A stretch of 64,000 nt of DNA from JACCXM01 sp046328335 (lineage in GTDB: Bacteria > Chloroflexota > Chloroflexia > Thermomicrobiales > UBA6265). Every line of letters starts with the position of its first letter. Position 1 is the stretch's first letter. The stretch lies in NCBI GenBank assembly GCA_046328335.1, contig JAXLWU010000005.1, forward strand, positions 124,001 to 188,000. The letters run 5' to 3'. Positions 35,440-44,443 of this stretch are shown here, one piece after another. The position numbers and the translations under genes are program-made. The notes under the pieces are model-generated. The model had not been told where the DNA came from. It saw only the letters and a program-made list of their open reading frames with translations, and ran no database searches.

Positions 35440-35960
35440 TTACGAACGGGCGCGCCCGTTGGCAGTCTCCTGCTGGGCGGTGATCTGCTTCCCGGCCTCC
35501 TTGGCAAAGCCCTCGACCCGCTTGGCCATCGCCTTTTCCTGGTCGAGGTTCTCCTGGAGGAGTTTGGCGGCGTCCCGCTCGCCGAGGTCCTTCGCCATCT
35601 GGATCAGGCCGGTGTACATCACCATCTCGTAGTGCTCGGTCTTGGCGGCGCCGGTCGGGTTTGCCATCTCCAGCACCTCCGGCGAGGGCGATTCCTCGTG
35701 GAGGGCCTTGTGCTCGTCCAGCCAGACCCTTGATGCCGAAGCAGGTCGTCGCTTCCGGCTTCTCGCCGATCTGCTTGAAGACCGCTTCCAGGTTCTTCAC
35801 CTGCTGCCAGGTCTCCTGCTCGTGCTCCTTCAGCGCCTGCTTGACCTCCGACATCTGGGTTTCCCGCTGCAACTCCGGCAGCATCTTCAGGATCTGCTGT
35901 TCCGCGCTCATGGCGTCGGAGAGTTCATGAATGAACAGATCGCGGTGTGGTCATTGGCAC
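35440..35960 (-). pseudogene. DUF892 (YciF-like ferritin-fold) gene with two frame changes
   Basis: Three frames together give a complete DUF892 protein. A start GTG at 35960 (AAGGAG 9 bp upstream) reads M-P-M-T-T-P-R; a shift near 35938 leads to DLFIHELSDAMSAEQQILKM and LPELQRETQMSEVKQALKEH, ending near CFGIKGL. A second shift near 35730 leads to DEHKALHEESPSPEVLEMAN, AAKTEHYEMVMYTGLIQMAK and the helical end EEAGKQITAQQ-like tail. This family of four-helix ferritin-like proteins is linked to stress. It lies directly upstream of the frameshifted treZ. Confidence 0.75.
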
Positions 35961-36137
35961 GAGAAACAACTCCTTGTTCGGGGCGAATCATGGCGTGACG
36001 GTCCTGCTGCCGTCGGGACCAGAAATGCATGCCCCATGCCAGAAGGTTGATCATCGATCGGTCTGTGCGAGGACGATGGTCTATCCTGCGCGGGAAGACC
36101 CAGCAGTCGTCAGCGTGAGACGCATGGAGGTAACCGC

Positions 36138-37622
36138 GTGAGCGGGATACGTTGGGATGATCGCGCCGGCAGGCCGGGAGTAACCTGGTCGCGCCGGCAG
36201 GTGTTGCAGGGCACGCTCGGTGGCGCGGCGCTGCTCGGGGGGGCAGTACGCGGGCAAGCCGCTCAGGCGCAGTTGGCGACGCCGGTGGCGAGTGTCCCGC
36301 CGCGGGACGACGGGACGCCCGGCCCTGTCGCGCCCGCTGAGGCCCCGATCGATCACATCATGGTCATCTTTCTCGAGAACCGCTCCTTCGATCATCTCTA
36401 CGGTGGATTCCCGGGAGCGAACGGGTTGCAGAGCCCTGGCGCGCTGATTCCGCAGACCGATCGCGATGGGCGGCCCTATACGGTCTTGCCGCCAGTGCTC
36501 GATGCCAGCAAGAACCCGCCGGTCCCCGACCCCCGCTTTCCCCCGGACCTGCCCAATCAGCCGTTCCCGATCGCGCCCTATATGGCGCTGGATGTGAGCG
36601 ATGCCAACCCCGGTCACCGCTACTACAACCACATTCTCCAGATCAACGGCGGCCGTCTCGATCGCTACGTCGCCTGGTCCGATTCCGGGGGGCTGGCGAT
36701 GGGCTATCACGACACCAGCAAGCTGCCGCTCTATCCCTATGCGCGGGAATTCACCCTGCTCGATCACTGCTTCACCGGCGCGCTGGGCGGGAGCATGCTC
36801 AATCATATCTGGCTGATCAGTGCCGCCACCCCGGTCTGGCCGGGCGCGCCCGCCGAGCGCATCGCCGTTCCCGTCTACGACGAGTTTGGCCGCCTGATCG
36901 GACTCGAAAAGGACGGAGACGTCACGCCCGATGGCTACTGCGTCAATAACGCCCAGCCGTTCTTTCCTCCCTATCTGGCGGATACGCCGGTCGCCGAGCG
37001 CCTGCCGCCGCAAGTCATGGCGACCATCGGCGACCGGCTGAGCGATGCCGGGGTCTCCTGGGGCTGGTTCGGCGGAGGGTGGGATGACGCCGTCGCCGGC
37101 AATCCTCCGCCGACCTTTCAATTTCATCACCACCCGTTCGTCTTCTTTGCCCGCTACGCTGAGGGGATGCCGGGACGCGAGCATCTGCGGGACGAAACGG
37201 AGTTCGCCGACGCTGTCGCGCGGGGGACGCTGCCCGCGGTGTCGTTCGTCAAGCCACTCGGCAAGTTCACCGAGCACGCGGGTTACGCCTCGGTCGCGGC
37301 GAGCGAGCAGCACGCGGTCGAACTGATCGAGGCGGTGATGGCCTCATCGCTGTGGGAGCGATCGGCCATCATCCTGACCTACGACGACTTCGGCGGCTGG
37401 TTCGATCACGTGGCCCCGCCCCGGATCGATCGGTGGGGTCCGGGCGGCCGTGTGCCCACCATCGTCGTCTCGCCCTACGCGCGCAAGGGGCATATCGATG
37501 CCACGCCTTACGACCACACCTCGATCCTGGCGTTCATCTCCTGGCGCTTCGGTCTGCCGCCGTTGACCAACCGCGATGCGAACGCCTACAACCTGCTGGC
37601 GGCGTTCGATTTCCCGCGATAA
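36138..37622 (+). CDS. Tat-exported phosphoesterase (phospholipase C / acid phosphatase AcpA family)
   Basis: 494 residues from GTG 36138 with GGAGG 6-7 bp upstream. Tat signal WSRRQVLQGTLGGAALLGG. The mature protein begins with the family mark IDHIMVIFLENRSFDHLYGG, containing the conserved ENRSFDH metal/nucleophile region. Later metal-site regions are FTLLDHCFTGALGGSMLNH, ILTYDDFGGWFDHVAPP and SPYARKGHIDATPYDHTS. The family hydrolyses phosphodiester or phosphomonoester bonds (phosphatidylcholine or general phosphate esters); specificity cannot be told. Stands alone between the DUF892 remnant and the YqhA-like gene. Confidence 0.9.
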   Translation: MSGIRWDDRAGRPGVTWSRRQVLQGTLGGAALLGGAVRGQAAQAQLATPVASVPPRDDGTPGPVAPAEAPIDHIMVIFLENRSFDHLYGGFPGANGLQSPGALIPQTDRDGRPYTVLPPVLDASKNPPVPDPRFPPDLPNQPFPIAPYMALDVSDANPGHRYYNHILQINGGRLDRYVAWSDSGGLAMGYHDTSKLPLYPYAREFTLLDHCFTGALGGSMLNHIWLISAATPVWPGAPAERIAVPVYDEFGRLIGLEKDGDVTPDGYCVNNAQPFFPPYLADTPVAERLPPQVMATIGDRLSDAGVSWGWFGGGWDDAVAGNPPPTFQFHHHPFVFFARYAEGMPGREHLRDETEFADAVARGTLPAVSFVKPLGKFTEHAGYASVAASEQHAVELIEAVMASSLWERSAIILTYDDFGGWFDHVAPPRIDRWGPGGRVPTIVVSPYARKGHIDATPYDHTSILAFISWRFGLPPLTNRDANAYNLLAAFDFPR

Positions 37623-37813
37623 GCGGTACTCCGGAGCATGCGCGCGGTGGTCGATCGATCCATCTCTCCTTCCTCCCCGCTCCCGGCGCCGATCGGAGGC
37701 TATGATCTGCCGACGCCAATACGGTCTCGCCTGAGACGCCGCTGGCGGATGGAAAGTTGCCGGATGCCGATCACCGCCGCATCGCGACCGCGGCAACAGG
37801 AGCGGAGTCACGG

Positions 37814-38368
37814 ATGAAGGACTTTCTCCCAGCCAGCCGGTATCTGGTCATTCTGGCTGTCGCCGGCTGCTTCGTCGCCGCCGCCGCGCTCTTCGGGTAC
37901 GGCCTGATCGCGGTAATCAGAATCGTGGTCCAGACCATCGCCGCCGATCTCGCGGGGGTAAGCCGTGCCAATCGCGATGTCGTCTCCGGTGCGGAGCATC
38001 TGGCCGTCGATCTGATCCAGATGACTGACGTCTTTCTCCTGGGCACCGTGATCTATCTGGTCGGGCTCGGACTCCACCTCCTTTTCATCAACCCGCGGTT
38101 GCCCGCGCGGCCATGGACCGCGGTGGAGGATCTCGAAGGCCTGAAAGAGATGCTGGTGCGGGTGATCATCCTCCTCGTCGGCGTCACCTTTCTCGGCGCC
38201 TTTGTCGAGCACGCCGACAACACCCCGGTCAGGGATTTGAGCATCTCCGCGGCGGTGGTGGTCTTCGCCTTTTCGCTGGTCGTCCTCGTCGACAAACTGC
38301 CGAACTGGTCGCGCGGAAAAGGCGCCGAGGCAACGGCAGCGCATACGGAGACCCTGGAGCGGGAGTAG
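37814..38368 (+). CDS. YqhA-like (UPF0114) membrane protein
   Basis: 184 residues from ATG 37814 with GGAG 6 bp upstream. Four hydrophobic segments: YLVILAVAGCFVAAAALFGY, DVFLLGTVIYLVGLGLHLLF, LVRVIILLVGVTFLGAFV and ISAAVVVFAFSLVVLVD. The middle motif LHLLFINPRLPARPW, followed by an acidic-helical ledge, fits the UPF0114/YqhA family of small integral membrane proteins of unknown function. The tail is charged. Confidence 0.8.
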   Translation: MKDFLPASRYLVILAVAGCFVAAAALFGYGLIAVIRIVVQTIAADLAGVSRANRDVVSGAEHLAVDLIQMTDVFLLGTVIYLVGLGLHLLFINPRLPARPWTAVEDLEGLKEMLVRVIILLVGVTFLGAFVEHADNTPVRDLSISAAVVVFAFSLVVLVDKLPNWSRGKGAEATAAHTETLERE

Positions 38369-38435
38369 GCAATCACCCTTGCCGGCGTACCGCAAGGGAG
38401 GATCATTCAGCACCATCGCGAGGGCGTGACACCAC

Positions 38436-38460
38436 GGGGCCCGGCATCATGCCGGGCCCC
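38436..38460. terminator. Bidirectional terminator hairpin
   Basis: Perfect 11-bp stem GGGGCCCGGCA / TGCCGGGCCCC with a 3-base loop TCA, midway between the convergent YqhA-like (+) and Cys-rich (-) genes. No T-run follows on either strand. Confidence 0.65.
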
Positions 38461-38484
38461 TCGCCGCTATTGGTTGGCTGTGGA

Positions 38485-39021
<537 letters not shown>

Positions 39022-39384
39022 CGTGGTCTCCTCTCGCCTGGTGTCTGTCATCCCTGGCCGGAGGTCCCGGCTCCATGGACGCAGCATGCGGCAGAGGAGC
39101 GGCCGCGACCGGCGCGGGGGACACCGCGTGGGTGTGTTCTCTGACACAGGGGAGGCGGCCGAGCAGAGCGACGATCCGTCGCCAATGCGAGTCCTCGAAC
39201 ACGCGGGGAACAGGGCTCGGGTGATCTGTTCTCTGCGTGCCGGCTGCTAGCGTGCTGTCATGGAAGGCCTGGCTGGGCTGGACTTACACCGGGCACGAGT
39301 CAGTGACAACGAGGGTGCCAACAGCGCCGAGTCCAACACCATCGCACCCGTTTGTTCAAGCGTAATCCTCGTTCAGGAGTCGGA
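39022..39384. other. Divergent intergenic region before the abiE genes
   Basis: About 360 bp between the minus-strand Cys-rich gene and the plus-strand abiEi-like gene. It should contain both promoters. No repeat or strong hairpin was found apart from the palindrome that starts inside the abiEi frame. Confidence 0.3.
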
Positions 39385-40407
39385 GTGTCAGAGAAGACCA
39401 TCATCGCTAAGTCGAGCAGTGGACCGAACTTGACACATCAGGGTATACTCGCGTCCTTAGGACGCGAGTATACCCTGAGCGAGAGATTACCTATATCCCA
39501 GAAGACGGCTGCTACTGCACTTCTTGAACAACTCGCCGACCAACATCGCCGTGTCGTGTCCGAGTGGCGCGCCCTCATCATCCTCCGCAAGGCGACGTTT
39601 GAACTCGCGCCATCCCAACGGCGCTGGTCACACCTCCCCCAGGAACCGGGCGACCTCTATCCGCTTTTTCGGCAAATGCGCCAGCGCGGCGAACTCAAGC
39701 CGATCCGCGGCCTCCGTCATTTCTACCAAGTGACCGTCCCCTTTGCGCGGACCGAGCCGCTTGAAGAGGAAGAGGTCCTGCTGGAAGCCCATCCCTACGC
39801 GGCGCTGAGCCACCTTTCGGCGCTTGTCTTCCATGGCCTGACCGACGACCTGCCCAAGGGACTCACCGCCACGGTCCCGCTCGATGGGACAGGAGACCAA
39901 CTTCCGCTCGATACCCAGCCGCAGGATTGGGAGGGCGTGCCGCTTGTCCGCGGCCGTATGCCCGAGCGCATTCTTGGTCGTCCCGTCTCCTGGCATCAGG
40001 TCAAGCCGGAGCGATTCTTCGGCGTGAGGGTCTATCAGCCGCGTGGATATCCGGTGCGAGTGACGACACTCGAGCGGACATTGCTGGATGGTTTGCAGGA
40101 GCCTGAACTTTCGGGTGGGGTGGAGAATGTGCTTCGTGCGTGGGCGCTCGCCCGCGACACCCTGGATCTTGATGTCCTCGCGCACTACGTCGACCGCTTC
40201 GCCATCGCGCTTCTCGGCCAGCGCGTGGGATTTATCCTGGAAGAACTCGGTTTGTTTCACCCCCGGCTCGAGGCGTGGCGGGACAATGCTCATCGTGGTG
40301 GATCGAGCAAGTTGGTGGCATCGGCCCCGTACTCTCCAGACTATAGTGAGCGATGGAATCTCTCATTGAACGTGCCGATTACCGCGCTGCATGACCAGAG
40401 TCAGTGA
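39385..40407 (+). CDS. AbiEi-like antitoxin / transcriptional regulator
   Basis: 340 residues from GTG 39385, with AGGAG 5 bp upstream. The middle part resembles AbiEi-type antitoxins: a short DNA-binding-like segment (DLYPLFRQMRQRGELKPIRG, LRHFYQV), then HPYAALSHLSALVFHGLTDDLP and GYPVRVTTLERTLLDGLQEP, the usual AbiEi C-terminal motif. In type IV AbiE systems the antitoxin represses its own promoter and counters the nucleotidyltransferase toxin without binding it. It overlaps the toxin gene by GTGA (40404-40407). A perfect 41-bp palindrome lies inside the early codons (39438-39478). An initiation downstream of the palindrome cannot be excluded. Confidence 0.75.
   Translation: MSEKTIIAKSSSGPNLTHQGILASLGREYTLSERLPISQKTAATALLEQLADQHRRVVSEWRALIILRKATFELAPSQRRWSHLPQEPGDLYPLFRQMRQRGELKPIRGLRHFYQVTVPFARTEPLEEEEVLLEAHPYAALSHLSALVFHGLTDDLPKGLTATVPLDGTGDQLPLDTQPQDWEGVPLVRGRMPERILGRPVSWHQVKPERFFGVRVYQPRGYPVRVTTLERTLLDGLQEPELSGGVENVLRAWALARDTLDLDVLAHYVDRFAIALLGQRVGFILEELGLFHPRLEAWRDNAHRGGSSKLVASAPYSPDYSERWNLSLNVPITALHDQSQ
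39438..39478. promoter_or_regulatory. 41-bp perfect palindrome in the abiEi 5' region
   Basis: Twenty-base arms (39438-39457 and 39459-39478) around a single T: TCAGGGTATACTCGCGTCC-T and its exact complement. TATACT occurs inside the first arm and TTGACA at 39430-39435 just before. With the start at 39385 it covers codons 18-32. It may be an autoregulatory operator, an mRNA hairpin limiting antitoxin translation, or a sign that the real start is downstream. Confidence 0.7.
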
Positions 40408-41279
40408 CGCCGACGTATCCCACCTCGTTTGACGCGATCGGCCCGTGGGCCACAATGGCTGGCTTGGCAATCGACGAGGCACGGGTTCGGTTTGCGCAGT
40501 ACGCGGTGCTGCTTGCCATCTCCCGTGTGCGGCCGCTTCGTGAAGGGCTCGTCTTCAAAGGCGGCAATGCGCTCGACTTTGTCTGGCAGCCGAACCGTAG
40601 CACCATTGACCTTGACTTTTCGGTTGACCACGCGAGCAGTCTCGCGATGCCCGACGCGGGCACAATCGACACCCTGCTCAAACGAGGCCTTCCTGGGGCG
40701 ATGACCCGCCTGGGCGTTGCATTGGTCGTTCATCGAGTACGGCAGAACCCACCGGGCACGGACAGGAACTTCGTCACCTTTGAAGTCAAGGTTGGGTACG
40801 CCCTTCCCGATGAATCGCGTCTTCTGCGACGTATTGAACACGGCGAATCGAGTCCGCGCGTGATCAAGGTCGACATCAGTGTCAATGAACCAATTGGCGA
40901 GGCGACCCTGTTTGCACTGGGTCCGGATGTCCATGTTCGCGTGGCGACACTCGAAGATATTCTTGCCGAGAAATTGCGGGCTCTATTGCAACAACCCATT
41001 CGGAACCGTCAGCGTCGACAGGACTTGCTCGATATCGCTGTGGTCCTTAGGCAGAACTCCCCGCTTGATCGCATCCGTATCTCAAGATTCTTGCAGGAAA
41101 AGGCAGCCGCACGCGACGTTCTTGTCACGCGCTCGGCGTTCCACCACCCCGACGTTGTTGAACGAGCCATGGCCGACTATGCCGAACTGGAAGCGACGAC
41201 GCGGGTGCTCTTTGTCCCATTCGAAGAAGCCCTCAGACTCCTGCACGAGTTCGTCGGTACGTTGCATATCCCGGAATGA
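40404..41279 (+). CDS. AbiEii/AbiGii-family nucleotidyltransferase toxin
   Basis: 291 residues from GTG 40404, translationally coupled to the antitoxin. The nucleotidyltransferase core is clear: EGLVFKGGNALDFVW (the GG-x-A-L nucleotide-binding loop with G-G-N-A-L) followed by RSTIDLDFSVD (D-x-D metal ligands). Further motifs are VKVDISVNEPIGE and VATLEDILAEKLRALL, with a C-terminal helical region containing RRQDLLDIAVVL. Such toxins inhibit growth, for AbiEii-type by transferring nucleotides to targets such as tRNA, protecting populations from phage. The catalytic residues look intact. Confidence 0.85.
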   Translation: MTPTYPTSFDAIGPWATMAGLAIDEARVRFAQYAVLLAISRVRPLREGLVFKGGNALDFVWQPNRSTIDLDFSVDHASSLAMPDAGTIDTLLKRGLPGAMTRLGVALVVHRVRQNPPGTDRNFVTFEVKVGYALPDESRLLRRIEHGESSPRVIKVDISVNEPIGEATLFALGPDVHVRVATLEDILAEKLRALLQQPIRNRQRRQDLLDIAVVLRQNSPLDRIRISRFLQEKAAARDVLVTRSAFHHPDVVERAMADYAELEATTRVLFVPFEEALRLLHEFVGTLHIPE

Positions 41280-41441
41280 TGCAGCGCACGGATCGCGCCG
41301 GGCGTCAGGGCGCCGTGACTACCGGCGTGGGCATCCGATAGACACTTGCGTCCAATGGCAGGCCGTGTCAGCATCGGGGCGAGCGGCAGGAGCGTTCTGA
41401 TGGCGGCGTCGGGTTTGCCGCGAATTGGGGGGAAGGGTCTC

Positions 41442-42929
41442 ATGGATCACGACCGGTTCGATCGTCTCGTGCGCGGATTGACGGCCACCGCCTCACGGCG
41501 CGGCATCCTTGGCGGTTTGCTGGCAGGACTGATCGCCGGGACGCCCATCGCCGATGGCGTTGCCGCTGCCGGACGAGACAACCGGCGGCGCGAGAACAAG
41601 CGCGGCCGGAACGACCAGCGAGGAAAGACGCGCGCCAGGGCCGAGGCGCTTCCCTCCGGCTGCTGCAGCAGTGGCAACTGCACCCCTGGCGCGGGGAAGA
41701 ATCTCTCCCGCTGCTGCTACGAAAACGGCAAACTGTCACGCGCCGTCTTTCGTAGCGCCAATCTCAGCGACGCCAATTTCCACGGCGCGACGCTGACCCA
41801 GGCCGATCTCCGCTCCGCCAATCTCGGCAACGCCTGTCTGGTCGACGCCGATCTCACCGGCGCCAACCTGGGCGGGGCGCAACTGGGTACCGCGATCCGC
41901 TGCCGCACCCGCATGGCGAACGGAGCGATCGACAATTCCGGCTGCGGCAAGGCGACCCGCTGCTGCCAGACCTGCGTGCCGCTCGGCGATCAGGGGTGCG
42001 CCATCGGCGGCTCGTGCTGCGCCAACGGCACCTGCGCCGAAAACCGCTGCGTCTGCACCTGTCCCGATGTCGCCTGCTTCATCCGCAAGTGGGGAAGCCT
42101 CGGCACCAATCCCGGCGAGTTCCGCGGCCCGCTCGGCATCGCCCGGCGCGCCGATGGCGCCCTCTACGTCGTCGATCAGGGGAACAACCGCATCCAGGTC
42201 TTCGCCGCGGACGGCTCCTTCCTCAGCCAGTGGGGCAGCAGTGGCACCGGCAACGGGCAGTTCACCTTCCCCACCGGCGTGGCGATCGCCCCCAACGGCA
42301 ACGTCTACGTCACCGACAGCGACAACCAGCGCGTGCAGTACTTCGATGCGCGTGGCAACTTCCTCGGCAAGTGGGGACGCCTCGGAATCGGCAATGGCGA
42401 GTTCCAGTATCCGGAAGGGATCGCCATCGCCAAAGACGGCACCGTCTACGTGTCGGATGTCTTCACCGACAGCGTCCAGTTCTTCACGCCGGACGGGACG
42501 TTCATCAACCGCTGGGGCATCCCTGGCAACGAGCCGGGGCAATTCGACCGCCCGGATGGCATCGCGATCGGGCCGGATGGGCGAGTCTACGTGGTCGATA
42601 ACGAGAATCACCGCGTCCAGTATTTCGACGCCACCGGCGATTGGCTCGGATTGTGGGGCACTCGCGGCACCGGTCCCGGTCAGTTCGAGCGGCCACGCAA
42701 CGTCGAAATCGTGGATGGTCGGGTCTACGTCACCGATACCAACAACCAGCGGGTGCAGATCTTCACCCTGAATGGCGGATTCCTCGGGATGTGGGGCGAG
42801 TCCGGCAGCGGCAACGGCCAGTTCGAGTTCCCCGTGGGGATCGCCGTCGGTCCCGATCAGATTGCCTACGTGACCGATCCCGGCCGGGAGCGGGTGCAGG
42901 CGTTCTGCGTCAATCCGCCGCAGGGATAG
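41442..42929 (+). CDS. Tat-exported pentapeptide + Cys + NHL-repeat protein
   Basis: 495 residues from ATG 41442, with GGGGGGAAGGG upstream. Leader MDHDRFDRLVRGLTATASRR then GILGGLLAGLIAG; a long Arg/Asn/Lys tract follows. Residues about 110-170 are pentapeptide repeats (AVFRSANLSDANFHGATLTQ, ADLTGANLGGAQLGT), then a short Cys cluster (RCCQTCVPLGDQGCAIGGSC). Residues about 210-490 hold about six NHL repeats, each with GTGNGQFTFPTGVAIAPNGN-like and VYVTDSDNQRVQYF-like strands, predicting a six-bladed propeller. NHL propellers bind proteins, RNA or ligands. It fuses the two module types seen in the gene at 992 to a propeller. Confidence 0.85.
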   Translation: MDHDRFDRLVRGLTATASRRGILGGLLAGLIAGTPIADGVAAAGRDNRRRENKRGRNDQRGKTRARAEALPSGCCSSGNCTPGAGKNLSRCCYENGKLSRAVFRSANLSDANFHGATLTQADLRSANLGNACLVDADLTGANLGGAQLGTAIRCRTRMANGAIDNSGCGKATRCCQTCVPLGDQGCAIGGSCCANGTCAENRCVCTCPDVACFIRKWGSLGTNPGEFRGPLGIARRADGALYVVDQGNNRIQVFAADGSFLSQWGSSGTGNGQFTFPTGVAIAPNGNVYVTDSDNQRVQYFDARGNFLGKWGRLGIGNGEFQYPEGIAIAKDGTVYVSDVFTDSVQFFTPDGTFINRWGIPGNEPGQFDRPDGIAIGPDGRVYVVDNENHRVQYFDATGDWLGLWGTRGTGPGQFERPRNVEIVDGRVYVTDTNNQRVQIFTLNGGFLGMWGESGSGNGQFEFPVGIAVGPDQIAYVTDPGRERVQAFCVNPPQG

Positions 42930-43282
42930 CGTATCCCTCGGCTTCGCGGTCAGCCCTTCGTCCATCATCCAGCAAGAGGAGGCATGATGGTCTCGCCGCG
43001 CTGCCCCTCACCCCACCCCCTCTCCCCGTGCGCGGGGCGAGGGGCTGTGTCGGGTCGTTGCGCGGTGGGCGTCGAGCGCCCCGCTTTTGGAGGGACAAGC
43101 GACGCTTGAGTGCGCCGCGCCGAAGCCGTGTCGTCCTGACGCAGGAGTGACCTCGGCCGTCGCACTGTCGGCAACGACGCTCACAGCGGGAGCCCCTCGC
43201 CCCGCGCACGGGGAGAGGGGGTGGGGTGAGGGGCGTCCGGGGTGGTGGTGCGGTCGCTCGTCGGGGTCCGCCGTCTCGAGTC
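42930..43282. repeat. Inverted pair of CCCCTCACCCC repeats (231-bp composite)
   Basis: Left unit 43004-43045 and right unit 43192-43234 are reverse complements (CCCCTCACCCCACCCCCTCT then CCCCGTGCGCGGGG..AGGGGCT), about 145 bp apart. Each unit has its own inner hairpin CCCCGTGCGCGGGG. No gene lies in this gap. The arrangement is repeated at 48067-48237. Confidence 0.65.
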
Positions 43283-44443
43283 CTATGACGACCTGCCGAC
43301 CAACCTTCCCCACAAATCACTGTGGACCAGCAGCACGTACCCCACCAGCGCCTTCGCCAGAGCGACGACATCGGCCAGATTGGCGCGGGGTTGGTCTTCG
43401 GCGTAGTGCCGGTTCGAGCAGAGCACCCCGAGCAAGCCGATATTCGCCGTCACCGCCACGGCGTTGATGTCTTCGCTGCGCGCCACGTAGCCGCCCCAGT
43501 TCTCGCGCAGGTCGATCCCGCGTGGCTGGAGCGCGGTGGCGAGGTGTCGCTGGATCGCGTAGAGCTGCGGCGGCGTCACGCTGCCGCGGCCGGCGCTGGA
43601 GCGCTCGGCGAAAACCGCGCCGTCTCCCATGGCCAGCCCGCTGGGACCGGCGCCGCGCACCATTGCCTCCGCTTCGTGAACGTCGCAGACCAGCACCAGT
43701 TCGGGTCGTGGAAAGAGATCGGCGAGACGGCGCCCGCCGCGGCAGAAGGACTGGTTGGCGTCGCCAGGGGGACCCTCTTCCTCGTCGGTAAACCCGAAGA
43801 GGACTTCCACCGGATAGTGCCGCAGCACCGTCGCCGCCAGCAGCAGCGCGGCGCAGCCGACGCTATCGTCGAGATAGCCGGTGAGCCCGTTCGTGGTCCG
43901 ATCCCAGACCAGGGATGAGTCGTAGACAACCCGGTCGCCCGGTCCGAGCGGTCCACCCTCCTGGATGACAAAGGAGACCGTCGCGCCATCGACCACGATC
44001 TCGCCGCGGGCGCGGACCGTCAGTGCGCCGCGAGCGAGATCGAAACCGAGCGCCAATCCTGGCCGCGCGCCGGCCCGCTGCATGTGATAGCAGAAGGGCA
44101 CCAGCGGGTAGCGGTCGCCATCGCCGGGATCGACCATGTACGAAATCTGGTCGAGGTGCGCCAGCAACCAGACCCGCGGCTGGTGTGGCGTGGCGCCGAC
44201 CACGAGCGCGGCGTTGCCCGTTCCCGCGGCATCGCGCTGCCACTTCACCCGCTCCGCGGTGAGGAGCCCTTCGTCCTGCAGGAACGCCTCGATGACCGGG
44301 ATGCGCGCCCAGCGGGCGGTCTGCGATGGCGTCGGCGCCGCTTCCAGCGCCGCCAGCAGGTGAAAGGCGCGGTCCAGGGTGATCTCGTCCAGCCGCGCGC
44401 GTAATCCCGGCTGCGCCTCGAGTGTCGCCCCGATGGCCGCCAC
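43283..44443 (-). CDS. M42/M28-like zinc aminopeptidase
   Basis: 386 residues from GTG 44443. Dinuclear zinc peptidase motifs are present in order: LLAHLDQISYMVD (H-x-D), GYLDDSVGCAALLLA (bridging Asp), FTDEEEGPPGD (catalytic Glu plus metal Glu), VLVCDVHEAE (Asp) and CSNRHYAEDQPRANLADVVA (last His). This matches M42-type glutamyl/general aminopeptidases, with variations. Substrate unknown. Its start overlaps the reading frame of the upstream PfkB kinase by 199 bp; see that entry. Being last in a sugar operon, it could act on a glycopeptide- or amide-linked substrate, but that is a guess. Confidence 0.75.
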   Translation of the reverse strand: MAAIGATLEAQPGLRARLDEITLDRAFHLLAALEAAPTPSQTARWARIPVIEAFLQDEGLLTAERVKWQRDAAGTGNAALVVGATPHQPRVWLLAHLDQISYMVDPGDGDRYPLVPFCYHMQRAGARPGLALGFDLARGALTVRARGEIVVDGATVSFVIQEGGPLGPGDRVVYDSSLVWDRTTNGLTGYLDDSVGCAALLLAATVLRHYPVEVLFGFTDEEEGPPGDANQSFCRGGRRLADLFPRPELVLVCDVHEAEAMVRGAGPSGLAMGDGAVFAERSSAGRGSVTPPQLYAIQRHLATALQPRGIDLRENWGGYVARSEDINAVAVTANIGLLGVLCSNRHYAEDQPRANLADVVALAKALVGYVLLVHSDLWGRLVGRSS

